Position numbers and translations under genes: made by a program | Notes under the pieces: generated by a model | Seen by the model: only the letters and a program-made list of their open reading frames with translations | Told to the model about the DNA's origin: nothing | The model's database searches: none | NCBI RefSeq assembly: GCF_003634775.1 | Contig: NZ_RBXB01000001.1 | Coordinates: 496,001 to 560,000 of the forward strand | DNA: 64,000 nt | Direction of reading: 5' to 3' | Source: Chryseobacterium defluvii | GTDB lineage: Bacteria; Bacteroidota; Bacteroidia; Flavobacteriales; Weeksellaceae | Shown here: one piece after another, positions 1 to 8,712 of the stretch | Position numbering within the stretch: the first letter of the stretch is position 1 | How the letters are laid out: the number at the start of each line of letters is the position of its first letter

Positions 1-332
1 CCGATAAAATTGCGGATTTAAAAAAGAGCCAGGTTATTGAAGCGCTAAGCTATGATGCTGCGACTTTCAAAACAGTAACCACTGAGAAAATCGACGGAAA
101 AGATTATAACGTATTGTCTTCTGATAAAGGAAAATTCTATTTTGATGCTTCTACAGGGTTATTGTATAAGTCCACTTCGGAAGAAGGAACGGCAGTTGTT
201 AAAGGGTATATGACGGTGGACGGGATAAAATTCCCTTCTGAAATAGAAGCGGAAGGAAACGGCCAAAAAGTAGTGATTAAAACCAGTAAAGTCGTAATGA
301 ATACCGGAGTTACGGATGCGGATTTCAAATAA
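1..332 (+). CDS. C-terminal part of a secreted protein, probably an M16-family peptidase (cut by window edge)
   Basis: The frame is open from base 3 to the TAA at 330-332 and gives about 109 residues with no start, so the 5' part lies outside the window. The visible part is beta-rich with alternating short strands (for example YNVLSSDKGKFYFD, GLLYKS, VDGIKFPSEIE), like the LolA/lipoprotein-carrier-type tail that follows the peptidase domains in many Bacteroidetes M16 proteins. The next gene is a full M16 peptidase on the same strand, which fits a tandem of two. No zinc motif is visible in this fragment, so the M16 assignment is inference. A TTG at 114 is internal, not a start. Confidence 0.5.
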   Translation, partial: DKIADLKKSQVIEALSYDAATFKTVTTEKIDGKDYNVLSSDKGKFYFDASTGLLYKSTSEEGTAVVKGYMTVDGIKFPSEIEAEGNGQKVVIKTSKVVMNTGVTDADFK

Positions 333-353
333 GATAAAACTCTTAAAACGATA

Positions 354-381
354 AAAAAGCCGGGCAATTGCCCGGCTTTTT
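354..381 (+). terminator. Rho-independent terminator
   Basis: A perfect palindrome with GCCGGGCAATTGCCCGGC at its core, flanked by an A-run and a T-run, 22 bases after the stop of the first gene. It separates that gene from the M16 peptidase downstream. Confidence 0.9.
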
Positions 382-488
382 GTTATATGAATAAATTTAA
401 CTCAATTTTAACTAAAATATGAATGATTTCATTTCCACACCTGGTGAATAATTGATTATTTTTAATCTCGGAAATAAAATCAGATTAT

Positions 489-3344
489 ATGAGAAAATTT
501 TTATCTTCATTTGCAGTAGTCTTTTTAGTATCGGCAAATGCTTTTGCGCAAAATATCCCAATGGATCCTTCTGTTAGGATAGGTACTCTTTCAAACGGAA
601 TGAAGTACTATATCAAGAAAAATACATTACCTGAGAAAAAGGTAGACTTCAGACTGGCCATCAACGCAGGATCTATCCTTGAAGACGAAAACCAGAGAGG
701 TCTGGCTCACTTTATGGAGCACATGAACTTCAATGGAACCAAAAACTTCCCGGACAATAAATTAGTGGACTTTCTGCAGTCCATCGGGGTGAAATTCGGT
801 CAGCATCTTAATGCTTATACAAGCTTTGATGAAACGGTGTATATGCTTCCTGTTCCTTTGGATAAACCGGGAAATCTGGATGCAGGATTGAAGGTGATGG
901 AAGACTGGGCATTCAATGCCACCCTTTCTGATGAACAGATCAATAAAGAAAGAGGGGTTGTTCTTGAAGAATTAAGACTGGGATTAGGGGCAGATAAAAG
1001 AATGATGGATAAATACCTGCCTAAAATGTTGTATAACTCACAATATGCAAACAGATTACCGATCGGTACCAAAGAGGTTCTACAGAATTTCAAGCCAGAT
1101 GTGATCAGAAAATTCCATCAGGATTGGTACAGACCGGATCTTATGGCCATTGTAGTTGTAGGAGACATTAATGTGGATGAAGTTGAAAAGAAAATTAAAG
1201 ATAACTTCGGTAAATATAAAAACCCGGCAAAACCGAGAGAAAGAAAATCATTTGACCTGCCTAATCATAAGGAAACATTAGTTGCCATTGAAACTGATCC
1301 GGATGCTACCAATTCTATGGTGCAGTTTATTATGAAGGATTCTGAAGCGTATCAGCCGGATGTAACCATTGAACAATATAATGAAAGCCTTATCAAAAGT
1401 CTTGCGACAACGATGTTGAACAACAGGTTGAGGGAGCTGATTAATTCTAATAATCCGCCATTCACATTCGGGTCTGTATATCATGGGGGAACGTATGCAA
1501 GAAGCAAAGAAGCTTTCCAGGGATTTGCTATGACCAAAGAGGGCGATCAGCTTAATGCCCTTAAAGTTCTTTTGGAAGAAACAGAAAGAGCTAAAAGGTT
1601 CGGATTTACTCAAATAGAACTGGACAGGGCAAAATCTCAGATTCTATCCAATTATGAAAGATCTTACAATAACCGCGATAAAACAGAAAGCGGAATGTTG
1701 GTGGATGAATATGTAAGAAACTTTTTAGAGCATGAGCCAATGCCGGGAATCGCTTGGGAGTATGAAGATGCTAAGAAATTCCTGCCATCCGTAACGTTAG
1801 CCCAGACAAATGAAATCATTAAAAAATTTGTAAAAGACGACAGCAGAGTAGTGATCATTACAGGCCCTAAAAAGGATAATATAACCATGCCTGCAGAATC
1901 ACTGGTCCTTAATACATTTGAAAAAGTAAAAGTAGCAGACCTTAAGCCGTATGAGGAAAAAGCAACCATCAAAAACCTGGTGAAGCCATTCAAGTCTGAA
2001 GGTAAAATTGCAAAAACAGAAACGGATGCCCAATTAGGAACAACAACATGGACCTTAAGCAATGGGGCAAAAGTTACTTTTAAGAAAACAGACTATAAAG
2101 ATGACGAAATTGTCTTCACAGCAAGAAGCTTAGGAGGGAATTCCATTATTCCTGATGCAGATTACAATAAAACCCAATTTGCTTTCCCTGCGTTGGCTGA
2201 TGCGGGAGTGAACGGCTTCTCTAAATCTGACCTAACCAATTATCTGGCAGGAAAACAGGTCAGTGTGAATCCTTTTATCGGTGGTCTGACTGAAGGAATT
2301 TCAGGAAGAACAACTCAAAAAGACCTGGGAACAGCAATGGAATTAGTTCATGCCTATTTTACAGGCTTGAATTATAGTCCTGAAGCATTCAATGCTTATA
2401 AAACAAAGCAATCTGCTATGACGAATAACCTGTTGTCTAATCCGCAGTTTTACTTCTCAAGTGAGCATGCCAAATTCATGAACCAGAAGAACCCGAGATT
2501 CATCGGAATAGTTCCTTTGGAAAAAGAATGGGCAAATACAGATTATAAGAAAGCATATGACATCTATAAAGAGAAATTTGCGAATGCTGGAAACTTCCAT
2601 TTCTATTTCGTAGGGAATATAGATGAAGCTAAATTCAAAAATGAAGTGCTGCAATATATAGCAAGCCTTCCGTCAACTGGGAAAACCTCTACGTTTAAAG
2701 ATACGGGGTACAGACAAATCATGGGAGACTATACCAAAATATATAAAAAAGGAAAAGATCCGAAGAGTATGGTAACGATCTCTTATACGGGAGAAGCTCC
2801 ATATAATGAAAAAGAAGCGTTGGCTTTGGAAGCCTTAGGAGAAGTGGCTACCATAAAAGTGATTGAAAAGCTTAGAGAGGATGAAAGCGGAATCTACGGT
2901 GGCGGAGCCAGAGGCGGAATGTCTAAAGTACCCTACAGCGGATACAGCTTTAGCATCAATTTCCCTTGTGGACCGGAAAATGCTGAAAAACTGACGAAAA
3001 GTGCCATTGCGGAACTTCAAAAGCTGATCGCGAATGGACCTGAACAAAAAGACCTGGATAAGTATAAAGAAGGAGAATACAACGATCATAAGACAAGTCT
3101 GAAAGATAATATGTACTGGATGAATGCCATTGCTAAGAATCAGTTAGACGGAAGTGATAAATATGAAATCCTGAACTATGAAGAGAAGGTAAAAGCGCTT
3201 ACTGTGAAAGACCTTCAGGATGTAGCTAAGAAATATCTTACCAAAGGAAGAATTGTAGCTACTTTAATGCCGGAAGACGGATGGGAAAATGCCAAGAAAG
3301 AAGAAGCAAAGCCTGCTGTTATCAAAACAGGTGCATCCAATTAG
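489..3344 (+). CDS. M16-family (pitrilysin/insulinase-type) zinc peptidase, secreted
   Basis: 951 residues with an N-terminal signal peptide ending at AFAQ (about residue 21), so it acts in the periplasm or at the surface. The inverted zinc motif HFMEH is at residues 74-78, with a glutamate-rich third-ligand region (KERGVVLEE, about 153-161), as in active M16 peptidases. The length fits the two-repeat pitrilysin/PqqL-like architecture: an active N-terminal half and a C-terminal half without HxxEH. The likely role is degradation of peptides. The start at 489 gives a clean signal peptide. It lies between two hairpin terminators, so it is probably monocistronic. Confidence 0.92.
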   Translation: MRKFLSSFAVVFLVSANAFAQNIPMDPSVRIGTLSNGMKYYIKKNTLPEKKVDFRLAINAGSILEDENQRGLAHFMEHMNFNGTKNFPDNKLVDFLQSIGVKFGQHLNAYTSFDETVYMLPVPLDKPGNLDAGLKVMEDWAFNATLSDEQINKERGVVLEELRLGLGADKRMMDKYLPKMLYNSQYANRLPIGTKEVLQNFKPDVIRKFHQDWYRPDLMAIVVVGDINVDEVEKKIKDNFGKYKNPAKPRERKSFDLPNHKETLVAIETDPDATNSMVQFIMKDSEAYQPDVTIEQYNESLIKSLATTMLNNRLRELINSNNPPFTFGSVYHGGTYARSKEAFQGFAMTKEGDQLNALKVLLEETERAKRFGFTQIELDRAKSQILSNYERSYNNRDKTESGMLVDEYVRNFLEHEPMPGIAWEYEDAKKFLPSVTLAQTNEIIKKFVKDDSRVVIITGPKKDNITMPAESLVLNTFEKVKVADLKPYEEKATIKNLVKPFKSEGKIAKTETDAQLGTTTWTLSNGAKVTFKKTDYKDDEIVFTARSLGGNSIIPDADYNKTQFAFPALADAGVNGFSKSDLTNYLAGKQVSVNPFIGGLTEGISGRTTQKDLGTAMELVHAYFTGLNYSPEAFNAYKTKQSAMTNNLLSNPQFYFSSEHAKFMNQKNPRFIGIVPLEKEWANTDYKKAYDIYKEKFANAGNFHFYFVGNIDEAKFKNEVLQYIASLPSTGKTSTFKDTGYRQIMGDYTKIYKKGKDPKSMVTISYTGEAPYNEKEALALEALGEVATIKVIEKLREDESGIYGGGARGGMSKVPYSGYSFSINFPCGPENAEKLTKSAIAELQKLIANGPEQKDLDKYKEGEYNDHKTSLKDNMYWMNAIAKNQLDGSDKYEILNYEEKVKALTVKDLQDVAKKYLTKGRIVATLMPEDGWENAKKEEAKPAVIKTGASN

Positions 3345-3365
3345 AATACTTGGAATCTCAAAATA

Positions 3366-3400
3366 TAAAAACCGCAGATAATCCTGCGGTTTTATATTTT
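3366..3400. terminator. Bidirectional terminator between convergent genes
   Basis: The stem AAAACCGCAG/CTGCGGTTTT with loop ATAATC is followed by T-rich sequence on the plus strand and by A/T-rich sequence on the minus strand. It serves the M16 gene and the DUF3109 gene that end on either side. Confidence 0.85.
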
Positions 3401-3985
3401 TTAAGAACCATATTCTTTCTTCCATTCTTCAGCGGCTTCACTTAATACGGTGTAAAATTCTTCTCCGTACTTTCTTGTCAAAGGTGTTTTCAGGAATTTG
3501 TAAACAGGGACCTGTAATTCCTTTCCTAATGTACAGGCGTCACTGCAAACATTCCATTCGTGGTAGTTCAGAGCAGTGAAAGAAGAATATTCCGTAATAC
3601 GGATCGGGTAGAGGTGACAGGAGATAGGCTTTTGCCAGTCAATGACACCATCTTCATAGGCTTTTTCAATACCACATTTAGTAATTCCTTTTTCATCAAA
3701 AGTTACATATGCGCATTCACGGTCTTCTACCATAGGGGTTACATACATTCCGTCAGACGGATCAGTAGTCCATGTTCCCTGTTCTTCTAAAGCTTTGATG
3801 CCTTCCTGGGTAAGGTAGGGTTTTATTGTATCAAAAATGCTATCTAAAATTTCAAGCTCATCCTTATCTAATGGGGCACCTACGTCACCTTCCACACAAC
3901 ATGCCCCTTTACATTTTGTAAGGTTGCATACAAACTCTTCGGAAAATATATCCTCGGAAATCAATTTATCATCTATCTGAATCAT
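3401..3985 (-). CDS. DUF3109 family protein, cysteine-rich
   Basis: 194 residues. It has the cysteine pattern of the DUF3109/YkgJ-like putative metal-binding families: CNLTKCKGACC near residues 20-30, then single cysteines (RECAY, TKCGI, ISCHLYP, NVCSDAC). The conserved ISCHLYPIR segment is characteristic of the family. The biochemical function is unknown; Fe-S or zinc binding is inferred from the cysteines. It lies 4 bases downstream of a DUF6427-like membrane protein gene on the same strand, so the two are co-transcribed. Confidence 0.85.
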   Translation of the reverse strand: MIQIDDKLISEDIFSEEFVCNLTKCKGACCVEGDVGAPLDKDELEILDSIFDTIKPYLTQEGIKALEEQGTWTTDPSDGMYVTPMVEDRECAYVTFDEKGITKCGIEKAYEDGVIDWQKPISCHLYPIRITEYSSFTALNYHEWNVCSDACTLGKELQVPVYKFLKTPLTRKYGEEFYTVLSEAAEEWKKEYGS

Positions 3986-3989
3986 AATC

Positions 3990-4895
3990 TTAAAATAATT
4001 GAAAATAAGTACCTGCTTTAAAGGTAATTAAACTAATAATAATCAGCCATAAGCTTATCTCCTGCATCCAGTACTTGGGAAGGAATCTCAGCATTCGGCT
4101 AAGAATGATACTGGCAGGAAAAGCCAGCAACAACAAATATTCATAACTTTTATCCATGTATAGGATAATGGTAACCAGCTGAGCCAAAGAGAATACAAGT
4201 AAAAAAGTATATTTATACCGGCTTATCGGGCTCTTTTTATTATAATTTCTGAAATGGTCGTACACAGCATAAATAAGCATTAAAAAAATAGGAATTAATG
4301 GGAATACGCCACGATAATCCATTACAAATCTCATTTTTCCAAACGGGAAATAATCTGCATTCCATGTGGTGAATCTAAGGAAGAACATCAAAGAAAAATA
4401 ACTGAATGCTATAAGGGTTATCCCTAAAAGAAACCTGAAAAGATTCAGGGCAATCTTTTCTGAAGTGGCAATAACGTGAATAATCACAAATACAGCCATT
4501 GGCCATGTGGTGGGGAGAAAAATAAAATTTAACGCTACAATGGAACCTACCAGTACATAAGATTTCTTACGGATGTCCTCATTTGTACTTGTTAGTAGTA
4601 ACAAAAGAAAAGAATTGGTAAGAAGCGCCACTGCAATTCCTATATCCAAATGCCCGGGATAAAGCCCGAATATAAAAACCGTATATAAAAATAAGGGCAG
4701 ATGTGTCTGGTAATTAAGTGCTATGGTATGAAAACAAAAATAAGCCAGGGCAATCCCCAAAAAAGTAATTCCGGCAATAATGGCTTCGTATGTGTTGAAA
4801 TTCAGTATGTTAAATATTATAACTACTAAAAGAAGAAAACCAATATAAACAGGAATTGAAAAAATATTGCTTTCTTTTGAAAGTAATTTAAACAT
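3990..4895 (-). CDS. Polytopic membrane protein, DUF6427-like
   Basis: 301 residues, almost wholly hydrophobic with about nine predicted membrane segments. The N-terminal KESNIFSIPVYIGF, length and neighbourhood match the Flavobacteriia family DUF6427 of unknown function. No catalytic motif is apparent. A -7 element (TAACTTTG, minus strand, 4919-4912) places transcription about 12 bases before the ATG at 4895. The promoter is back to back with that of the small membrane gene at 4938. Confidence 0.65.
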   Translation of the reverse strand: MFKLLSKESNIFSIPVYIGFLLLVVIIFNILNFNTYEAIIAGITFLGIALAYFCFHTIALNYQTHLPLFLYTVFIFGLYPGHLDIGIAVALLTNSFLLLLLTSTNEDIRKKSYVLVGSIVALNFIFLPTTWPMAVFVIIHVIATSEKIALNLFRFLLGITLIAFSYFSLMFFLRFTTWNADYFPFGKMRFVMDYRGVFPLIPIFLMLIYAVYDHFRNYNKKSPISRYKYTFLLVFSLAQLVTIILYMDKSYEYLLLLAFPASIILSRMLRFLPKYWMQEISLWLIIISLITFKAGTYFQLF

Positions 4896-4901
4896 TTTTT
4901 A

Positions 4902-4909
4902 TAAATTTG
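4902..4909 (+). promoter_or_regulatory. -7 promoter element for the gene at 4938
   Basis: TAAATTTG matches TAnnTTTG exactly. A TTTG at 4876-4879 sits 22 bases upstream, a suitable -33 element. The expected leader is about 24 bases. Confidence 0.7.
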
Positions 4910-4911
4910 TG

Positions 4912-4919
4912 CAAAGTTA
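4912..4919 (-). promoter_or_regulatory. -7 promoter element for the gene ending its 5' side at 4895
   Basis: TAACTTTG on the minus strand matches TAnnTTTG. It lies two bases from the plus-strand -7 box at 4902-4909, so the divergent promoters overlap. Confidence 0.65.
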
Positions 4920-4937
4920 ATTTAAAAAAGGAAAATA

Positions 4938-5171
4938 ATGACGTCTTTCTTTCTATTCTTAAGTAAAGTTTTCAAATGGTCTTTCGGTTTTTTTGATACC
5001 TTTGGAAATGTACTGAACTGGATTTTATTTATCGTTTGCTGTGGATTGTTTACGTATTGGTGCTATGTTTTGGTAGTTACACTAGGTGGCGATAAAGACA
5101 AAGACTATTATTCACCTACAGAAGGAAAACATCCTTATTACGATCCAAAGATCTATAAAAAAGAAGGTTAA
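4938..5171 (+). CDS. Small membrane protein, DUF6341-like
   Basis: 77 residues with two hydrophobic segments (about residues 1-20 and 25-47) and a charged C-terminal tail (GGDKDKDYYSPTEGKHPYYD). Size, topology and position beside a DUF6427-like gene resemble the small Flavobacteriia family DUF6341, function unknown. It is supported as a real gene by a consensus promoter upstream and a strong terminator immediately downstream. Confidence 0.65.
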   Translation: MTSFFLFLSKVFKWSFGFFDTFGNVLNWILFIVCCGLFTYWCYVLVVTLGGDKDKDYYSPTEGKHPYYDPKIYKKEG

Positions 5172-5188
5172 TTAATTGGTTATATAGT

Positions 5189-5226
5189 AAAAAACCGATC
5201 AAAAAATTTTTTTGATCGGTTTTTTT
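5189..5226. terminator. Terminator between convergent genes
   Basis: A long A/T-flanked hairpin with CCGATC/GATCGG core and a T-run. It serves the small membrane gene on plus and the universal stress protein gene on minus. Confidence 0.85.
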
Positions 5227-5241
5227 ATTAACGATTAAAAT

Positions 5242-5679
5242 TTAGTCATGAATAGGAAGAACCAAAACCGGAATAGGGGAGCTCTTAGTTAAGCCTTTCG
5301 TCAGGCTTCCTACAAAAACATCATAAATTCCACTTCTTCCGTGGGAGCCCATTACAATATAATCGGCATTTTTAGCTTTTGCATATTCTAAAATAATATC
5401 CTTTGCAATACCTTGTTTTAAAAGGTGTTCGCACTCTACATCGTGAGCCAGTATCCGCTGCTCAATTTTATTAAGCTGAATAAGCTCTTCTCTGATCTCA
5501 TTTTCTTCCACCTCCGGAAAATATTGGAAACCCATATCACCGATGGCAAAGCCAATATCTGAAGGCGCCACATGAATAAGGAAAATCTTGCCATTAAGCT
5601 GCTTGGCAAATTTCACAGCACCATCTACCAGCTGTTCTGTTTTTTCCCCAAAATCTACGGGTAATACAATATTGATCAT
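5242..5679 (-). CDS. Universal stress protein, UspA family
   Basis: 145 residues, the normal length of a single-domain Usp. It begins INIVLPVDFGEKTEQ and carries the ATP-binding signature G-x2-G-x9-G-S near the C-terminus (GSHGRSGIYDVFVGS), so it belongs to the nucleotide-binding branch. Usp proteins are cytoplasmic and respond to starvation or redox stress; the specific role here is unknown. No exact TAnnTTTG box is visible just upstream; TATCTTTA about 25 bases before the start is one mismatch off. Confidence 0.9.
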   Translation of the reverse strand: MINIVLPVDFGEKTEQLVDGAVKFAKQLNGKIFLIHVAPSDIGFAIGDMGFQYFPEVEENEIREELIQLNKIEQRILAHDVECEHLLKQGIAKDIILEYAKAKNADYIVMGSHGRSGIYDVFVGSLTKGLTKSSPIPVLVLPIHD

Positions 5680-5737
5680 AATCTAGAATTTGTTATTTAA
5701 AGATAGTAAAAAAATGTTAAATCTTATGTTAAATTAC

Positions 5738-6343
5738 TTATAATATTCTGATATCAAGAACTTTTTCACCTTCAAGAAAAGCCTCCAAAACATCATTTTC
5801 TTCTACTTTGCCAACTCCTTTGGGAGTGCCGGTAAAAATAAGATCACCTACCCTTAGCGTAAAATATTGAGAGACAAAAGCAATAATATCTTCAAAGCTA
5901 AAGATCATATCTTTTGTATTTCCATCCTGGACTTTATCTTTATTTTTTAATAATGAAAACTGCAGGTTCTCAAGATCATAATTTTCCTTTTTAAAAAAGC
6001 TTCCCACAACAGCAGAGCCATCAAAACCTTTTGCCAGTTCCCAGGGCAAACCTTTGGATTTAAGGTTGCTTTGAAGATCTCTCGCCGTGAAATCAATTCC
6101 CAGCCCGATTTCTTCATAATGCTTATGGGCAGCCTCCTTCTGAATATATTTCCCCCCTTTCGAAATTTTCAGGACCACTTCCAGTTCGTAATGCACATCA
6201 TTTGAAAATTCAGGGATGTAAAAATCGTTTCCTTTTAAAACAGCCGTGTCAGGCTTCATAAATATAACAGGACTTTCAGGAATTTCGTTTCCTAATTCTT
6301 GAGCATGTTCGCTGTAATTTCTTCCTATGCAGATGATTTTCAT
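5738..6343 (-). CDS. Fumarylacetoacetate hydrolase (FAH) family protein
   Basis: 201 residues, single FAH C-terminal domain. It shows the start KIICIGRNYSEHAQELGN, the metal ligands of the E..E..D triad (YELEVVL and GIDFTARDLQ) and the conserved closing segment DLIFTGTPKGVG. The family includes hydrolases of acylpyruvates, oxaloacetate decarboxylases and isomerases. The substrate cannot be told from sequence. It lies 44 bases downstream of the exonuclease gene on the same strand. Confidence 0.9.
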   Translation of the reverse strand: MKIICIGRNYSEHAQELGNEIPESPVIFMKPDTAVLKGNDFYIPEFSNDVHYELEVVLKISKGGKYIQKEAAHKHYEEIGLGIDFTARDLQSNLKSKGLPWELAKGFDGSAVVGSFFKKENYDLENLQFSLLKNKDKVQDGNTKDMIFSFEDIIAFVSQYFTLRVGDLIFTGTPKGVGKVEENDVLEAFLEGEKVLDIRIL

Positions 6344-6387
6344 AATGTATTTTGTTCTTTATACCAAAAAGGAATGTGTTTAAGTCT

Positions 6388-7152
6388 TTAGAATCTGGAG
6401 GATAACTGGATTTTAGTGAATACTTTCTTTGTATACAGTGGGAATTCAGCATTCTGAAGCCATCCGAAATATCCGAGGTCTTTCTGGAAAACGGTTTTCA
6501 CGCATTGCCCTTTATACTTCCCGAAATTGAAAACCTCTTCCATTTTTTCATTGAAGCCTATAAAGCCTGCCAGATCAGCATTCTTATTGTGGGTAGTGAA
6601 TTCGCTGAGTGAAGGAATATCTTTCGGAATGTCATCGTATCTGCCAATTTGAGCATCCAGAACTTCAAAGGTAGCCATGACGTCAGCTTCAGCAGAATGG
6701 GCATTTTCAAGGGTTTTTCCACAGTAAAACTGATAAGCTGCACTTAGGTTTCTGGGTTCTTTTTTATGGAAAATAGTCTGTGCATCCACCAGTTTGAATT
6801 TACTCAGATCAAAATCAACTCCCGCTCTTAAAAGTTCCTCAGCTAAAAGGGGAACATCGAATCTGTTGGAGTTGAAACCTCCTAAATCAGTACCGGAAAT
6901 CATCTCCATGACTTTAGATGCAATCTCCTTAAATGTTGGTGCTTCTTTCACATCTTCATCATAAATACCGTGAATATGGCTTGATTCCAGAGGAATGGGC
7001 ATTTCAGGATTCACACGCCATGTTTTGCTTTCCCGGGATGCATCCGGATTTACTTTTAAAACACAGATTTCAACAATCCTGTCTTTCCCGATATTGGTTC
7101 CGGTAGTTTCTAAATCAAAAATACACAGTGGTTTATGGAGCTTTAAATTCAT
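6388..7152 (-). CDS. DnaQ-like 3'-5' exonuclease with ExoX-like C-terminal domain
   Basis: 254 residues. DEDDh exonuclease motifs are all present: FDLETTGT (Asp/Glu, about 14-21), FNSNRFDVPLL (Asp), and HSAEADVMAT (His and Asp). After the nuclease domain, the segment FNFGKYKGQCVKTVF resembles the ExoX-like C-terminal domain. It probably trims 3' ends in repair or proofreading. It is not the replicative epsilon subunit by context alone, because no polymerase gene is near. Confidence 0.88.
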   Translation of the reverse strand: MNLKLHKPLCIFDLETTGTNIGKDRIVEICVLKVNPDASRESKTWRVNPEMPIPLESSHIHGIYDEDVKEAPTFKEIASKVMEMISGTDLGGFNSNRFDVPLLAEELLRAGVDFDLSKFKLVDAQTIFHKKEPRNLSAAYQFYCGKTLENAHSAEADVMATFEVLDAQIGRYDDIPKDIPSLSEFTTHNKNADLAGFIGFNEKMEEVFNFGKYKGQCVKTVFQKDLGYFGWLQNAEFPLYTKKVFTKIQLSSRF

Positions 7153-7205
7153 TTTTATAATTTGAAAATGTGTTGATTTGATAAATTTTGAAAATGACGG
7201 ACAGT
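7153..7205. repeat. Intergenic AT-rich micro-repeat
   Basis: This stretch contains TTTGAAAATGTG, TTGATTTGATAA and TTTTGAAAATG. The word AATGTGyTGATTTGA recurs at about 57181-57196, and related TTTGAAAAT words occur near 58520-58560. It looks like a dispersed intergenic repeat rather than a coding relic. Confidence 0.4.
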
Positions 7206-7240
7206 AATAAACTTCCTGTTTCCCTTATCCATCTTCCAGC

Positions 7241-7939
7241 CTAATTTAGCTGTTTTTGAAAAATAATTGATACTAAAATATAATACATAATCACCATCGG
7301 GATCCCGACAGCTTTAAAAATAATTAAAATAATAACGGCACCAATCAATAAAGCAAGCTTGGGGTAATTGTCCTGAAGCTTCATGGATTTGAACTTCATG
7401 GCGATCATTTTAACGGGGCTTACCAGAAGCCATGATGAAATCACCGTTAATCCAAGTAAAAAACTTGTATTGTTAAATAAAAAAACAAAACTTTGATTTT
7501 CTTTGAAAGCATAATACAATCCAAAGATCAGAATCGTATTGGAGGGAGTATTCAATCCTTTAAAATAATATTTCTGATCCTCGTCCAGGTTAAAAATAGC
7601 CAACCTTAAACAGGAAAAAGCAGTAATCAAAAAGCCCAGATAGCAATACCATGGAAAACCGGTATGTGAATTTTGAGCGAGTGCAACAAACATGGTCAAT
7701 CCCGGAATAAATCCGAAACTTACCATATCCGCCAGGGAATCCAGCTGAATGCCTAAATTGGAGTTGGACTTCAGGGCTCTTGCTATAAAACCGTCAAAAA
7801 AGTCCAGAACCAAGGAAATAACGATACAGATGGCCGTAACCTGATAATCACCTAACACAAGATGAACAGCCCCTATACATCCGGAAAATAAATTTCCCAA
7901 TGTAAACAAGTTGGCAAGGTTATTTTTAATGAAATTCAT
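7241..7939 (-). CDS. pssA: CDP-diacylglycerol--serine O-phosphatidyltransferase
   Basis: 232 residues, polytopic. The full CDP-alcohol phosphotransferase signature is present: D-x2-D-G-x2-A-R-x8-G-x3-D-x3-D, seen as DFFDGFIAR then GIQLDSLAD. Length and the N-terminal NLFTLGNLFSGC fit bacterial type II PssA, which makes phosphatidylserine, the precursor of phosphatidylethanolamine, at the inner membrane. A minus-strand -7 box TACTTTTG ends five bases before the ATG, suggesting a leaderless message. Confidence 0.9.
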   Translation of the reverse strand: MNFIKNNLANLFTLGNLFSGCIGAVHLVLGDYQVTAICIVISLVLDFFDGFIARALKSNSNLGIQLDSLADMVSFGFIPGLTMFVALAQNSHTGFPWYCYLGFLITAFSCLRLAIFNLDEDQKYYFKGLNTPSNTILIFGLYYAFKENQSFVFLFNNTSFLLGLTVISSWLLVSPVKMIAMKFKSMKLQDNYPKLALLIGAVIILIIFKAVGIPMVIMYYILVSIIFQKQLN

Positions 7940-7944
7940 GACAA

Positions 7945-7952
7945 CAAAAGTA
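7945..7952 (-). promoter_or_regulatory. -7 promoter element for pssA
   Basis: TACTTTTG matches TAnnTTTG. Only five bases separate it from the pssA ATG at 7939. Confidence 0.6.
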
Positions 7953-7981
7953 AAGAATAGAATTTACATTTCAGGATTACT

Positions 7982-7989
7982 TATATTTG
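7982..7989 (+). promoter_or_regulatory. -7 promoter element for the membrane gene at 7995
   Basis: TATATTTG with five bases to the ATG at 7995. It lies inside the longer reading frame that starts at 7911, arguing against that start. Confidence 0.65.
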
Positions 7990-7994
7990 CATTT

Positions 7995-8675
7995 ATGAAA
8001 AATTTAAGCGTATTAGAGAAAATAATTGCTATTATTCTCTTACTGACAGTCATATATGCCATTTATGTGTTCTTTACGGATAGTTCATTTTTCGACAGGC
8101 TGGTAGAGGAAGACGGATTTTATGAAAATCTGACATCCATATTTTTGTTTTTCACAAGTTTTACCCTGTTCTTCAAATTTTTCAAGTATCAGAAATATTA
8201 TGGAATGCTATGGAAAATTGGAGTATTGCTAATGGCCTTAGGAATGTTCTTTGGTGGCGGAGAAGAAATTTCTTGGGGACAGCGAATATTCAATGTGCAA
8301 TCGTCAGAATTTTTTAAAGAAAATAATGCTCAGCAGGAAACCAATCTTCACAATATGGTTGTAGGGGATGTAAAGTTGAATAAGCTGATTTTCTCCAATC
8401 TGATGTCTATTTGTTTCGGGATTTACTTTCTGGTATTGCCGCTTTTATGGAATAAATCCGCAAAAATGAAGAACCTGATCGATACATTTGGAATTTCTGT
8501 GGCAAGACCGATTCATCTTTACATTTTTGTGATTATTACGGTTTTAATATTGGTACCGATCAATCATGCAAGAAAATGGGAGATTTGGGAATATGCATTT
8601 GCTTTAATCATGTTCCTGATTGTTTATAATCCACTCAATATCAAAGAAATTTTTTCTAAAGAAAATCATTCATAA
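7995..8675 (+). CDS. Polytopic membrane protein with EEISWGQR motif, function unknown
   Basis: 226 residues from MKNLSVLEK, about six or seven membrane segments. A longer frame from 7911 overlaps the pssA start and contains the -7 box, so 7995 is chosen. A short hydrophilic stretch carries GGGEEISWGQRIF followed by QQETNLHNMV. The dense acidic/histidine pattern looks like a conserved functional site, and I associate it with an uncharacterised bacterial membrane family. It is divergent from pssA with overlapping promoters. No function is assigned. Confidence 0.75.
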   Translation: MKNLSVLEKIIAIILLLTVIYAIYVFFTDSSFFDRLVEEDGFYENLTSIFLFFTSFTLFFKFFKYQKYYGMLWKIGVLLMALGMFFGGGEEISWGQRIFNVQSSEFFKENNAQQETNLHNMVVGDVKLNKLIFSNLMSICFGIYFLVLPLLWNKSAKMKNLIDTFGISVARPIHLYIFVIITVLILVPINHARKWEIWEYAFALIMFLIVYNPLNIKEIFSKENHS

Positions 8676-8705
8676 AAAAAGCGCTGATGGAATCAGCGCT
8701 TTTTT
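8675..8705. terminator. Bidirectional terminator
   Basis: Stem AGCGCTGAT/ATCAGCGCT with loop GGA, flanked by A- and T-runs, between convergent genes. Confidence 0.9.
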
Positions 8706-8712
8706 GTTTCAA

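Noticed and set aside
1278..1613. Minus-strand frames inside the first M16 peptidase
   Set aside because: They are antisense shadows of a well-supported gene with no own signals.
7911..7994. Longer N-terminus for the membrane gene at 7995
   Set aside because: It would overlap the start of pssA and include the -7 promoter box; MKNLSVLEK at 7995 is better.
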